From IMG/VR virus record IMGVR_UViG_3300044825_003205, positions 62,001 to 126,000 of that record: a stretch of DNA of 64,000 bases, one strand, 5' to 3'. The stretch's first letter is position 1; every line of letters begins with the position of its first letter. A model generated the notes under the pieces. That model was not told where the DNA came from. It saw only the letters and a program-made list of their open reading frames with translations, and did not search any database. The position numbers and the translations under genes are program-made. This stretch comes from a virus. Shown in pieces: positions 9,054 through 19,300 of this stretch.

Positions 9054-9697
9054 TTAACCTTTTGAATTTTTGATTTTTTATTTTGAAAAACTAAATCCAC
9101 TTGAATTAAATCCTGACCGTAATGTCTATGTAGCTCAATCACTTCATATAATCTGAAATCATTTTTTAAAAATTCGAAAATATTTTCGACCAAACAACCA
9201 CCAATATTATATTCAACTAATGAACATTCTAATTCGATAAACTCAATCTCTTTTAACATATCACCCAATCCCTGCATTATTAAAATCTCCGAACCTTGTG
9301 TGTCTATTTTCAGTAAATCTATTTTAGTTATGTTCTTTTCTGAACAAAGACTTTCTAAAGTTTTTGTAATCCTTTTTTCTTCGATTGTATTATGTGGCAT
9401 ATAGTGCTGAGTATCTTCTTTAAAAATTGAATCCCCTGTACAAAGACCTTCAACTTTCTTGTAGAAAATAATTTCCTCCCCATCTTTGTTGGATAATACT
9501 TCTATGGCACAATCATTAGTATTTGGAAAACACCCGTTTTCATTCCAATCATTTGCATCAATTCCAAGTACAAAAGAGTTATTGAAAACTGATTTTATTG
9601 AACCTGACCATTCTCCCTTACAAGCTCCACAATCCACTATTACATTTGGATTGAATCCTAAATTCTTAATTCTATTATAAACAAATTCTCTACTCAT
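9050..9697 (-). CDS. FkbM-family methyltransferase
   Basis: 215 aa. The SAM-binding motif is VIVDCGACKGEWS (about 19-31), followed by GIDAND. The FkbM-type centre is DLLKIDTQGSE (about 127-137) with EFIELECS after it. FkbM proteins O-methylate sugars or polyketides, and are common in surface-glycan loci. Placed between two glycosyltransferases in the minus-strand operon with a 4-nt overlap downstream, so the likely substrate is a sugar hydroxyl. Family firm, substrate inferred. Confidence 0.85.
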   Translation of the reverse strand: MSREFVYNRIKNLGFNPNVIVDCGACKGEWSGSIKSVFNNSFVLGIDANDWNENGCFPNTNDCAIEVLSNKDGEEIIFYKKVEGLCTGDSIFKEDTQHYMPHNTIEEKRITKTLESLCSEKNITKIDLLKIDTQGSEILIMQGLGDMLKEIEFIELECSLVEYNIGGCLVENIFEFLKNDFRLYEVIELHRHYGQDLIQVDLVFQNKKSKIQKVK

Positions 9698-9703
9698 AAA
9701 ATT

Positions 9704-10447
9704 TTACCTTTTGTTACCATTGAATATGAAACCAAATTGTGTTTGTAGGTCTCCCGAATGTAAGTCAAACATATTATCATACCCCGCAAATTTTGCAGAT
9801 ATACCTATTTCGAAACCATCACCCCAACTACCATTACCACCATTTTGACTTTGCATGATAGAATTTAATTCACTCCATTTATTTGCAAACAATTCTAATT
9901 TTTGTTTATCATATTTGAAAATTAAAAAATGTTCACTTGGTAAACAAGAATCTATAAGTCTATCATTCATATCCCAACTCAAAACACCATATGAATGTAT
10001 TTTGTGACTAAACAAACAACTACCAATGTTTTTTAATTGTGCAATTTCACCTCTCAAAACACAATTAAGTCTAGTTGCAACAGAATCATGAGATTCCATC
10101 AAAGACTTTAACCTTTCGTCAGAGACATCATTCCAAAATGTGTGTTTTATATCCCCATCCACATAAAAAATAACATCATATCCTTCAGGGATGTCTTTGA
10201 ATGCCAAATATTTTAGATTGTAATTAAATTCTGACCCTCCCTTATATAACAAAATTGAATCGGCAGGAACATTATTCCTTACAATCAATCTTTCGTTATT
10301 TATGTCTTCGAAGAAAGAAACATCATTCGTTGTTAACAAAATGTCGTGTTTGGTGTTTGACAATAATTCATTTATCAAATCTTTCGATGCATTCAAATAC
10401 ATTTGTCTATCTGTGGCTAATGATAGTATTGTGAATAATATTTTCAT
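9704..10447 (-). CDS. GT-A-type glycosyltransferase (GT6/GT8-like)
   Basis: 247 aa. Begins with a Rossmann-like strand MKILFTILSLAT and contains a metal-binding VIFYVDGDIKH (about 88-98, DGD as DxD). The C-terminal part has GSWGDGFEIGISAKFAG. The overall plan resembles retaining GT6 or GT8 enzymes, but the subfamily is unsure. It overlaps the upstream GT4-like gene by 4 nt and lies in the minus-strand glycan operon. Confidence 0.6.
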   Translation of the reverse strand: MKILFTILSLATDRQMYLNASKDLINELLSNTKHDILLTTNDVSFFEDINNERLIVRNNVPADSILLYKGGSEFNYNLKYLAFKDIPEGYDVIFYVDGDIKHTFWNDVSDERLKSLMESHDSVATRLNCVLRGEIAQLKNIGSCLFSHKIHSYGVLSWDMNDRLIDSCLPSEHFLIFKYDKQKLELFANKWSELNSIMQSQNGGNGSWGDGFEIGISAKFAGYDNMFDLHSGDLQTQFGFIFNGNKR

Positions 10448-11388
10448 GATAAGAAAACTCTATTGAATTTGTCCATGATTATTTCAGGACTGAATTGTTT
10501 ATATGGTAAATCATAATCTTCATATTTCAAATAACTTTTGAAGTTATTAAAAATATCATAAACTTCATCTGGATTATTGTAAATAATCGCTCTTTCCCCT
10601 AACATCTCAAGATGAGCTCTCTCACCCGAAAGTCCATAAGTAACTACAGGTTTATTTTCTAATGCAAATTCTGATACTGCCAACCCAAAAGTTTCCCCAC
10701 CACTTCTAGCATGTATCATTGCATCGCACGCATTAACAAAAGATGATTTGGTTTCCAAATTCCACGAACCAGGTAAAAATTTTACCTTCGGGTGGTCAAC
10801 AAACTTGTTTATGTTCATGAATATAAATTCTATGTCCTCTCTTTCATTAACTGTTTTTATAATCATTTCTTTTACAAATTCTATATTGAATTCAGTCGAA
10901 CCAGCATAGCAACCGAATACTGTAGAAGTACTTGGTATACCTAATTTATCCCTAAAATTTTCATTCGGAGGGGGTAACTTCTCACAAATATACGGTAATG
11001 AATGTGTCTCAGGAGAATATCCTTGGTCTTTAGCTAACCAATCAGAAATGTAAAAATATTTATGACCATGTGGTTCGTTAAATCTAAACACAGTATGAAT
11101 CAAAGTTGGGATTGTTTCTAAACAGTAACCATCTTGATTTCCCATCTTAGTAAAATACAAGAAGTCAAAATTATTTTCTTTAAGATAAGTTTCATACTCC
11201 CACCAATACTTTATTTGTACTTCAAATCTATTTTGGAATTTTTCTAACGCATCCATATTTGAGTTAGGAAACGTAAAAATTACACTTTTATTACCCAATA
11301 CTTCTTCATTGTATTTGGCATAATTGAACAAACTAACCTCAGTGCCTCTTATACATAATTGATTACTATGGAATGCGATTTTTTTCAT
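10444..11388 (-). CDS. GT4-like glycosyltransferase (GT-B fold)
   Basis: 314 aa from the ATG at 11388; a longer ORF start at 11430 would overlap the preceding gene and adds only a Lys/Asn-rich tail. The N-terminal domain has KIAFHSNQLCIRGTE, which fits a GT-B acceptor domain. The C-terminal donor domain has VFGCYAGSTEFN and ARSGGETFGLAVSEFA, where the two Glu residues form the E-x7-E motif of GT4. Probably transfers a nucleotide sugar in the same glycan pathway as its neighbours. Confidence 0.75.
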   Translation of the reverse strand: MKKIAFHSNQLCIRGTEVSLFNYAKYNEEVLGNKSVIFTFPNSNMDALEKFQNRFEVQIKYWWEYETYLKENNFDFLYFTKMGNQDGYCLETIPTLIHTVFRFNEPHGHKYFYISDWLAKDQGYSPETHSLPYICEKLPPPNENFRDKLGIPSTSTVFGCYAGSTEFNIEFVKEMIIKTVNEREDIEFIFMNINKFVDHPKVKFLPGSWNLETKSSFVNACDAMIHARSGGETFGLAVSEFALENKPVVTYGLSGERAHLEMLGERAIIYNNPDEVYDIFNNFKSYLKYEDYDLPYKQFSPEIIMDKFNRVFLS

Positions 11389-11413
11389 ATTTTGTTTTAT
11401 TTTTTTTTTATTA

Positions 11414-11971
11414 TTAAGGATAAAAAACAAGTCCTGTTCCTGTGATGTGTCCGATATCAGAAATGTCTATTTTTTTTAATTCAATTCCAAGCCAAAAATC
11501 TAACATAGGGGTATTCAAATGAATGTCATCATATAATACTAAACCTTGATAATTGATGTTAATCAAATGTTTATGAAACATATTTTCAAAAGAACCATCA
11601 TGGAACGTATCAAGTAAAATAACCTTTGAATTGTGAATTGTATTGATATGTTTTTCATCTAATACATCGTCAATCAAAAATTCAATGTTTTCAGGAATAG
11701 ATGAAAGGTCTAAGTGATAACCAACATCGATAGAAATAACTCTGTTAGATTGGTTAGTTGAAAAGGCTAGTGCAGAACATCCTTTCAAACTTCCGATGTC
11801 CAAAAATTGCACATTATCATACTTACTCGATATAAACGACAAAAGTCTGTAATGTTCCATACCTGATGGAGAAAGGAAATATCTTTTATACTCATCAGAA
11901 TTAATCAGATTAACGTGAGAATCCAAATTCAATTGGTCTAAGTCTTCATTTTTTATTTCTTCAATATTCAT
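11414..11971 (-). CDS. Class I SAM methyltransferase
   Basis: 185 aa. Motif I is FLDIGSLKGCSA (about 55-66) followed by VISIDVG, and motif IV-like VILLDTFHDGS (about 115-125) with LVLYDDIHLN. This is the same CmcI/Methyltransf_24-like layout as the genes at 7561 and 31763. Probably a glycan O-methyltransferase; the substrate is unknown. Confidence 0.7.
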   Translation of the reverse strand: MNIEEIKNEDLDQLNLDSHVNLINSDEYKRYFLSPSGMEHYRLLSFISSKYDNVQFLDIGSLKGCSALAFSTNQSNRVISIDVGYHLDLSSIPENIEFLIDDVLDEKHINTIHNSKVILLDTFHDGSFENMFHKHLININYQGLVLYDDIHLNTPMLDFWLGIELKKIDISDIGHITGTGLVFYP

Positions 11972-11983
11972 ACAAAAATTTTT

Positions 11984-12685
11984 TTATTTATTTAAAGCAT
12001 CCCAATAACACCTTTCAAGATATTCATCATATTTTTCGAAACATTTCAAATTATCAGAATACCCATCGCGTTGTGTGAACAACATGGGTATTGTTATACC
12101 TACATTAAATAGCCTATTTTCCCTTTTACATAATATTTCGTGTGAACAACAATCATTAAAAAATTCATCGTGTATTACACGGTAATATGGGTCATTGGGG
12201 TCATTGTAGTTTTTTAATGTTTCGTAAAAGTATTCGAGAAAATTTTTTTTATATAGAAACGCTTGGGCACACAGCGCATTGGAAACTTTTCCGAAGTGCT
12301 CGTCTAATCTTTCTATTCTTGCACCTTCCAAAGGTCTAGTACCCATACCAATTAAATCAAAGTATTCGTAGAACCTATCCCACTTTTCAAAAACTTTGTC
12401 GAAGTCGGATTCTTGTGTACCATTCATTACTTTAATATCATCTTCGAATATTATTATCGACTCTAACCCTTCATCAAGTGCTATTTTTGCACAATTCAAA
12501 AACGCTTGAGTTGCACCATAAACTCTCCATTCAGGGTCTTCGTAAATTACACCATCAATATACTCATATCCATCGAATCCGTATTTTTTTAATACAAGTT
12601 CCGTTTCGTATTTTCTATCCATCCTATAAGGTAAATTTATTACAAATCCCTTATCGGCAATTTTCTTTCCTTTATAAGAAACCAT
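11984..12685 (-). CDS. GT25-like glycosyltransferase
   Basis: 233 aa from the ATG at 12685 (an upstream in-frame TTG was not used). The stop of the previous gene overlaps this ATG as TGATG. The start GFVINLPYRMDRK is the typical GT25 (LPS galactosyltransferase) opening, followed by ATQAFLNCAKIAL and IIIFEDDI (about 83-90), the catalytic or metal-binding acidic motif. GT25 enzymes extend LPS or modify collagen-type hydroxylysine; here the nearby collagen-like fibre gene makes a protein target worth considering. Family call is good, target is inference. Confidence 0.75.
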   Translation of the reverse strand: MVSYKGKKIADKGFVINLPYRMDRKYETELVLKKYGFDGYEYIDGVIYEDPEWRVYGATQAFLNCAKIALDEGLESIIIFEDDIKVMNGTQESDFDKVFEKWDRFYEYFDLIGMGTRPLEGARIERLDEHFGKVSNALCAQAFLYKKNFLEYFYETLKNYNDPNDPYYRVIHDEFFNDCCSHEILCKRENRLFNVGITIPMLFTQRDGYSDNLKCFEKYDEYLERCYWDALNK

Positions 12686-13959
12686 CAACTGACAGCATTA
12701 TGATTTAACTGACCTGTTAATCTATCACACCAACCTTTAGATTCTGAGTGAGGCCATACAACCCAATACTTTGGTAATTCTTGTGTTGGGAATTCTCTCC
12801 ATACCTTGCAATATCCATCAGGGTCTCTCATAAATCCTGCAATCTCATTTTTGTCGGCGTCTTTTCTAAAGATAGTTTCATCCTTATCATCGTGGAAGGC
12901 AACAACCCAAAAATCATAATCTTTTTCAGGTACTTGACTGTATGAAACATCAATACAGTGTTTGAATATTTTTGTGAAATCCGCTTTCCATTCCTCTTCT
13001 GTTTCGTAGTTATACGGGTTTGGTGGATAGTTTTTATCCAATGTATATTTTTGAATAGAACGTCTTTCGAATAATATTCCTGAATATTTTTCAAAATCTT
13101 TTAAAGTTCTAACTGAGCCAAAACCGAACTCACCATCGTGACCTTCTTGAGTTAATCCATCCATACCGAATAACTTTCTATTCAAAAGATGTGAATGTTG
13201 GTTTTTCTTAACCCATTCTTTGTCATCATCCCATTGCTTTGTTCTACCCTTTCTTGTATATTCATGATATACAACAGGAACATGTGGATGGAACAAGTCA
13301 TAACCCCAAGTGTAAGCTCTCGCAGCAATTGAAATTTCTTCTCCGTGGAAATAGTATTCAGGATTGTGTTGAACTTCTTTTGAAAACTCACCGAGTGTAA
13401 AACAGAAGTGAGCAGAATAGAATCTCGCAGTTACAGGTTTTTTCAACTCTCTCCATCTTGGAATTGTTTCAGGTAAAAAGAAGATTGCACCTTCAGGAAT
13501 AAATCTATCAAACACCATTCTCCATGGGTCTTTTGCTCTTCCTGCTGGGTCATTATCAGGGTCAAAAGATGGTACATAACCCGTAAGTAGAGGTTTCATA
13601 TATCCATCTTTTTGTAGACCCTTAATCATATTAATTAAAGTTTCATCCCAATTCTTTTCGAATCTCATGTGGGAATCTATTTGCATTGTATATTTTTCAT
13701 CTTTATACAATTGTTGTACTAGATGTCTTGCCCAACATACACCTTTAGCTTCTTGGTATGGTATGTCAAGAATTCTGAATCTTTTATCATCTCTCCATTC
13801 ATCTAAATTATCAAACCCGTCTGTTTCAGCATATTGTCTTGCAATACCTATCACTAAGTTTTTTGGATTTTTTGCATTTGCCAACATATCTTTTATCGTT
13901 GGGACAAGTTGTGGGTCTCTGTAAGACGCAATCTGAATGAATATTTTATTATTTGCCAT
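12685..13959 (-). CDS. GlcNAc-transferase family (PF11397-like) glycosyltransferase
   Basis: 424 aa. Opens with IFIQIASYRDPQLVPTI, the signature of the [Skp1-protein]-hydroxyproline N-acetylglucosaminyltransferase-like family (GT60/PF11397). Further signals are YTMQIDSHMRF (about 92-102, DxH metal site), a substrate loop with SAHFCFTLGEF and FHGEEISIAARA (about 203-214). In eukaryotes this family glycosylates protein hydroxyl groups. It is the first gene of the minus-strand glycan operon, just downstream of the fibre-gene terminator. Family strong, acceptor inferred. Confidence 0.8.
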   Translation of the reverse strand: MANNKIFIQIASYRDPQLVPTIKDMLANAKNPKNLVIGIARQYAETDGFDNLDEWRDDKRFRILDIPYQEAKGVCWARHLVQQLYKDEKYTMQIDSHMRFEKNWDETLINMIKGLQKDGYMKPLLTGYVPSFDPDNDPAGRAKDPWRMVFDRFIPEGAIFFLPETIPRWRELKKPVTARFYSAHFCFTLGEFSKEVQHNPEYYFHGEEISIAARAYTWGYDLFHPHVPVVYHEYTRKGRTKQWDDDKEWVKKNQHSHLLNRKLFGMDGLTQEGHDGEFGFGSVRTLKDFEKYSGILFERRSIQKYTLDKNYPPNPYNYETEEEWKADFTKIFKHCIDVSYSQVPEKDYDFWVVAFHDDKDETIFRKDADKNEIAGFMRDPDGYCKVWREFPTQELPKYWVVWPHSESKGWCDRLTGQLNHNAVS

Positions 13960-13982
13960 GTTCTTTTTTCAGGAAAAATAAA

Positions 13983-14008
13983 AAACCCTCTACAAAAGTA
14001 GAGGGTTT
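13983..14008 (-). terminator. Rho-independent terminator of the collagen-like fibre gene
   Basis: 11-bp stem (AAACCCTCTAC with its complement) with a 4-nt loop. It is followed in the minus-strand direction by a U-rich run, 27 nt past the stop of the collagen-like gene. Confidence 0.85.
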
Positions 14009-14034
14009 ACATAAAATATGTTTTATCTGTTGTT

Positions 14035-16353
14035 TTAATAAATCTTATTCAATACAAAAATGTCAGAATATATCGAGTTGTTATTACTGTTACTACCCCA
14101 CTGAGCGGTAACCGATAACGTATTATTAACTGTTGTGTCAAATGTTGTATTATTAACTGTATTGAATGAAAATCCTTCAACCGTACCATTATTTGTTTTA
14201 CTATAAGTAAATCTTCCCAAAGATACAATATCCGCGACTCCGGCAACTCCAATATTTCTTATGGTAAAGTTTATTGTGAAAGTCCATATGTCGTTGGTTA
14301 TAGTTGTAAGAGCCTGAGCACCACTGTCTAATAAAACAACAGAACCTGTTTTCACTCTAAGTCTCAAAGTTTCATTGTTTCCTGCACTTAGCACGCCACC
14401 AAAGTCTACTCTGAAACTATCTCCAATTTGAAATTGATTAGCAAGAACACTAAGTGTTCCAACACCCCCATCAATAAGTGAGTTCTCAACTGTTGTTGCA
14501 CTTACCACCGTACTATTTCCTGTCTGTGCAAATAATCCGTAAACAACTGGAAGTGGAAATACTGGAGATGTACCACTTGTACCTGATGAACCTGCCGTTC
14601 CTGAACTACCACTTGTACCTGAACTTCCGTCTATTCCACTTGTTCCTGAAGAACCATCTGAACCTGATGTTCCTGAACTTCCGCTAGTTCCTGATGAACC
14701 ACTTGTGCCGGAACTTCCTGATGTACCAGAACTACCACTTGTTCCTGAAGAACCATCTGAACCTGATGTTCCTGAACTTCCGCTTGTACCTGAAGAACCA
14801 TCTGAACCTGATGTTCCTGAACTTCCGCTTGTACCTGAAGAACCACTTGTGCCAGAACTTCCGCTAGTTCCTGAAGAACCACTTGTGCCAGAACTTCCGC
14901 TAGTTCCTGAAGAACCAGAGGTTCCTGAACTACCTGATGTTCCACTCGAACCAGAACTTCCACTTGTTCCTGAAGAACCTGATGTTCCACTAGAACCTGA
15001 AGAACCGCTTGTACCTGAACTTCCATCTATTCCGCTTGTTCCTGAAGAACCAGACGTACCTGAGCTTCCATTACCACCCGCAGCACCTTCCAAATTGATA
15101 GTCCATGCCGAGAATTGACCACCACCAATTATATTTGTAACATCAACCACCATATCACCATTAGAAGAGTTGTAACTAACAACCATTCCTATCATATGAT
15201 TAGATAAATCATATGCAATTATCACATCTTGAGCAATACTGTATCCCAAATTAGTTCCAACCACAAATGTACCAGTACTACCTGTTTGGATAGTTAAAAG
15301 TGTGGATGAAGTCGTTCTATATAAATCACCTGAAAATCCTGAGGTTCCACTTGACCCTGAAGTACCAGAAGAACCACTACTACCGCTAGAACCTGAACTA
15401 CCGTCAGTCCCTGATGAGCCAGATGTTCCACTTGACCCTGAAGTACCAGAAGAACCACTTGTTCCTGAACTACCATCAGTTCCTGATGAGCCAGATGTTC
15501 CACTCGAGCCTGATGTACCAGAACTTCCCGAAGAACCATCCGAACCACTAGTTCCTGAAGAACCTGAACTACCGTCAGTACCTGATGTTCCAGAGCTTCC
15601 TGAAGAACCCGATGTTCCTGAACTACCGTCAGTACCTGATGTTCCAGAGCTTCCTGAAGAACCCGATGTTCCTGAACTACCTGAAGTACCATTAAGAACA
15701 AAAGATACCGCATATGTTTTTCCTAAAGTCCAAAGACCCGCACCATAAACTGCCGGTACACCACTACAAGTAACATTATATTGACCGTTATTTCCGGGGT
15801 CTGTGTAAGTTACAGATGAGATTCTGTATAATCCAATTACACTTGAGTCGTCAACCTGCACAACTTGCAAGTATGGTGTAATTCCATTGGCAATTGCATT
15901 ATTGATTGTATCCCAAAATCCTTCTGAGTTGTTAGCAATGCTTCCATAAGAGAATTTGAAACTTCCCGTATTCAATAAACCAGAATTACAGCATGAGCTA
16001 AAGTACGTAAACCCTGAAGGGTTTGCTCCTGCAGTATCTTGTAATATCCATCGTAATGTTGCTGCTCCATCTATCCCTGATAGTCCACTTGTTCCTGATG
16101 AACCATCACTGCCGCTAGTCCCCGAAGAACCTGAGCTTCCTGATGAACCGTCAGAACCGCTAGTCCCCGAAGAACCCGAACTACCACTTGTACCTGAACT
16201 TCCAGTTCCACCTGAAAACTGTTCAGTCAAAGACGAAAAAAATATTGAGTTTGTGACACCTGATGGGTCTATGTCATAATTCACAATTACCATCAAGGAT
16301 TCAGGTTGTCCTGAAGTTGCTAATGGTAATTGAGATATTGGTAAATTTGGCAT
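14035..16353 (-). CDS. Collagen-like tail fibre/adhesin
   Basis: 772 aa with three blocks of Gly-X-Y triplets, mostly GSS-GTS with occasional Asp or Ile, at about residues 49-96, 222-342 and 428-595. Globular domains separate the blocks (98-221, with Cys-Cys; 343-427) and a beta-rich head ends the protein (596-772). The N-terminus LPISQLPLATS is the type seen at the start of phage fibre proteins. Such triplets fold as a trimeric collagen helix, and the beta-rich C-terminus is probably the trimerising receptor-binding head. The X and Y positions are almost all Ser or Thr and proline is nearly absent, so the stalk is a dense potential O-glycosylation target. A late-promoter motif precedes it and glycosyltransferases follow it. 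Confidence 0.85.
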   Translation of the reverse strand: MPNLPISQLPLATSGQPESLMVIVNYDIDPSGVTNSIFFSSLTEQFSGGTGSSGTSGSSGSSGTSGSDGSSGSSGSSGTSGSDGSSGTSGLSGIDGAATLRWILQDTAGANPSGFTYFSSCCNSGLLNTGSFKFSYGSIANNSEGFWDTINNAIANGITPYLQVVQVDDSSVIGLYRISSVTYTDPGNNGQYNVTCSGVPAVYGAGLWTLGKTYAVSFVLNGTSGSSGTSGSSGSSGTSGTDGSSGTSGSSGSSGTSGTDGSSGSSGTSGSDGSSGSSGTSGSSGTSGSSGTDGSSGTSGSSGTSGSSGTSGSSGTDGSSGSSGSSGSSGTSGSSGTSGFSGDLYRTTSSTLLTIQTGSTGTFVVGTNLGYSIAQDVIIAYDLSNHMIGMVVSYNSSNGDMVVDVTNIIGGGQFSAWTINLEGAAGGNGSSGTSGSSGTSGIDGSSGTSGSSGSSGTSGSSGTSGSSGSSGTSGSSGTSGSSGTSGSSGTSGSSGTSGSSGTSGSSGTSGSSGTSGSDGSSGTSGSSGTSGSDGSSGTSGSSGTSGSSGTSGSSGTSGSSGTSGSDGSSGTSGIDGSSGTSGSSGTAGSSGTSGTSPVFPLPVVYGLFAQTGNSTVVSATTVENSLIDGGVGTLSVLANQFQIGDSFRVDFGGVLSAGNNETLRLRVKTGSVVLLDSGAQALTTITNDIWTFTINFTIRNIGVAGVADIVSLGRFTYSKTNNGTVEGFSFNTVNNTTFDTTVNNTLSVTAQWGSNSNNNSIYSDIFVLNKIY
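14569..15072 (-). repeat. Collagen-like triplet repeat block 3
   Basis: About 56 Gly-X-Y codon triplets, dominated by GSSGTS hexapeptides, within the fibre gene. Synonymous codons vary between copies, so protein sequence rather than DNA sequence is conserved. Confidence 0.9.
15328..15690 (-). repeat. Collagen-like triplet repeat block 2
   Basis: About 40 Gly-X-Y triplets with Asp in some X positions (GSD, GTD). Some near-identical DNA copies of about 60 nt occur around 15560-15690, indicating recent local duplication. Confidence 0.9.
16066..16209 (-). repeat. Collagen-like triplet repeat block 1
   Basis: Shortest block, about 16 Gly-X-Y triplets near the N-terminus of the fibre protein. Confidence 0.9.
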
Positions 16354-16366
16354 TTTCTTTTATTTT

Positions 16367-16373
16367 ATAAATA
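16367..16373 (-). promoter_or_regulatory. Late-promoter motif TATTTAT (collagen-like fibre)
   Basis: Coding-strand ATATTTATAAAA, 13 nt before the ATG at 16353. It lies between the stop of the giant adhesin gene and this gene. Confidence 0.5.
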
Positions 16374-16378
16374 TGTTT

Positions 16379-19300
16379 TTATAGTCCGTATTTGGATTTA
16401 TCTGCATTGAAGTTTTGTAATACTTCCGAACCTGATAATGATTTACTATACATTCTCACAACACCCATTCTACCATTCAACCATTGAGAGAATTGTCCCC
16501 CGTTAAATGAACCCAAATACAAAGGTGATGTTGTGTTTTTAATGCTTGCAAATGAATGTGAATTACTTCCAATCAAATTACCGTTTATGTAAAGTGCGAT
16601 TGAATTACTTGCAACATTTGTCCACACACCTACAACTTGGTACCACGTATTGATACTCAAACCAGTAAGTGGTGATGTTACTGAGGTTACTCCTCCATTA
16701 CCTACTTCCATAAAAGTATTACTATTAGCAACTGTTCTTAAACCGTAACCCCAATCCGCAGAGGCTCCACCATCAGTTTTCGCTATTAGTATTCTGCTTG
16801 CACCCGCAATTACCGAATGATTTACCCAAAACTCAATAGACCAATCACTGCTACCTGGTTCTAATAAAGCATTGTCGGCAACACTTATTTGTGATGACGT
16901 ACCATTAAATGTAAAGTATGGAGATGTAAATGTAATGTTAGACATTGTTCCATTCAAACCATTACTTGATAAATCATTTATCACGGTTCCACTACCAGAA
17001 TAACTTGAAGGGTTACTTGGGTCATAATATAACACAAGGTTACTTGTTACAGGTTGTCCTGGTGTAGAACTTGGTGTTGGTGAAGATGTTGTTGTGTTAG
17101 TTGGAGTATTAGTTGCGGTCACGGTTGGTGTTGAGGTACTTGTTGGAGTTGGTGATATTGTGTTTGTTGGTGTTATTGACGGTGTTGGTGTGATAGTGGG
17201 GGTTTCAGTATTTGTAGGTGTATTAGTTGCAGTCGGTGTCATTTCGATAAAACTTGGAGATAAGAAATCATACATTTGACCTATTTCAGAAAAATTCAAT
17301 TTTCTATTGTAAAAATATAAATTCGCCAAATATCCGAATGATTGTCCTGCCAGAAGGTTATTACCCCACATCACGTGAGTATCTCCTCCGGCTCCAAAAG
17401 CAACAGAACCAACTTGAGTTCCGTTTATGTAAAATACACTTGATGTATTATCTCCGACCACGGCATATTGTACCCAAACATCCTCATCTGCCGTAATATT
17501 ATATCCTGAATCTTGGAATGTGAAATTATAATAACCTAAATCATCAGTTCCAACTTGAACTAAGATTGGAAGATTGTTATTCGTTCTCAACAAGGACCTC
17601 CATCCAGCAGAACTTGGGATTACTTTAGCCCATGTTACATATGTATATCCTGTTGTTGGTAAGGATGGTCCTGTACCAATAACTTGAATTGACTCTGTAC
17701 CCGTACTACAATCAAAACATTTAATTCCATTAAGAGTTGTAAAAGTTGCACCTCCCGATAAAGTGTTATCAAACGAACCTGTTAAATCAAATACGGTAGT
17801 CCCTGACCCAGGGTAACTTTCAGTTTTATTAGCATCCAATTGCATAATAAGTCCTGAAGTTACGATATTAGGTGTCGGAGTTACGGTTGGGGTATTAGTT
17901 GGAGTTTCGGTTATTGTTGGTGTTATAGTTGGTGTAGGTGTTTCTGTTATTGTTGGAGTTAGAGTTGGTGTTTCACTTGGTGTGTTTGTTGGAGTTTCTG
18001 TTATCGTTGGTGTTGTTGTTGGAGTAGGTGTTTCAGTCTCAGTAGGAGTGTTAGTTGGAGTTTCGGTAGGAGTTTCAGTTACACTTGTTGTCGGTGTATT
18101 TGTTAATGTTGGAGTTGGTGTGAGAGTTTCACTTTCTGTTGGAGTCTGTGTAGGAGTTTCAGTTGTTGTTGGTGTAGGAGATGGTGACGAGGCTTGTATT
18201 AAAATACCAAAACCATCCTGTTGTAAAATCATAGAATAATTTTCCTGTAACAAGAAGTTGGAGTCAGGCATCGTTGGAGTTGGAGTTGGGGTATTTGTTG
18301 GTGTTTGTGTTGGAGTTACATTTGGACAAGGAATTATCGAGTCTATATAACCTGTGTTTCCAGTAACAATATAAACGTTTGTTCCATCAGAATAATATCC
18401 ATCAGTAACATAAAAATATGGGTCCAAAGAATAATCTGAGTATATATGGTCTCCTACAACTAAAGATTCACTTGGAGATTGATAATAAGTTGTAGTTGAT
18501 GCCGAACAAGAAGCATTTGGGTCTAAAAAATTATACCCTAACTGAAGAGTAGTTGGGTTATATATTGAAGGGTCAGGACAAGGTCCGACATAAGAATAAC
18601 GACCATCTCCCGATATAATTAACACGCTGTTGTAATCACCGCAAAAGTCATTACTCCAATCTTCGACTCCTGTCATTTGAATAGTGTTACCGGAACAATC
18701 AGTAAATTCGAATGTAGGATTTTGTGGTCCAACATAAATAAAACGTATTATTGAACAAGATTCAAAAATTGTGGTGTGAGATGGTGTCACAGTTGGTGTC
18801 ATAGTTGGTGTTTGAGTATTTGTTGGTGTTTGAGAAACTGGAATTAAAGTACAATCTATCAATCCTCCATTTTCATTCAATATTGCCCAATTATAAACTA
18901 TATCACCATCATAATAACTTATATCAATACCACCTATTGCAATTCTAGTATTTTGAAGTTGACCAATAAATAATACCCCTGTTGAAGAAATAATGCCATT
19001 ATCGAAAGTATTATCGAAACTACCATTCGAATTCAATCTAATTATCTTATAAGAAGATACTCCCGAATAAGAAGTGAATTGTCCTGCCGCAAGTATTTTA
19101 CCATCAGTCTGTAAACCAATCGATAAAACTTGAGCATTAAATCCTGTTCCGTAGTTGAATGTGTTGTCAATTGTGGCGTCAACATTCAACCTTATAATTC
19201 TATTTGCAGAAACACCTGAATATGTTGTAAATTGTGCACCTGCACAAATAATTTTACCATCAGGTTGTATTGCTAATTCACTGACTGTATTGTTGAATCC

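Noticed and set aside
14569-16209. Long plus-strand open frames with Pro/Glu/Val repeats opposite the collagen-like gene
   Set aside because: They are antisense shadows of the GSSGTS codons; no start context and low complexity.
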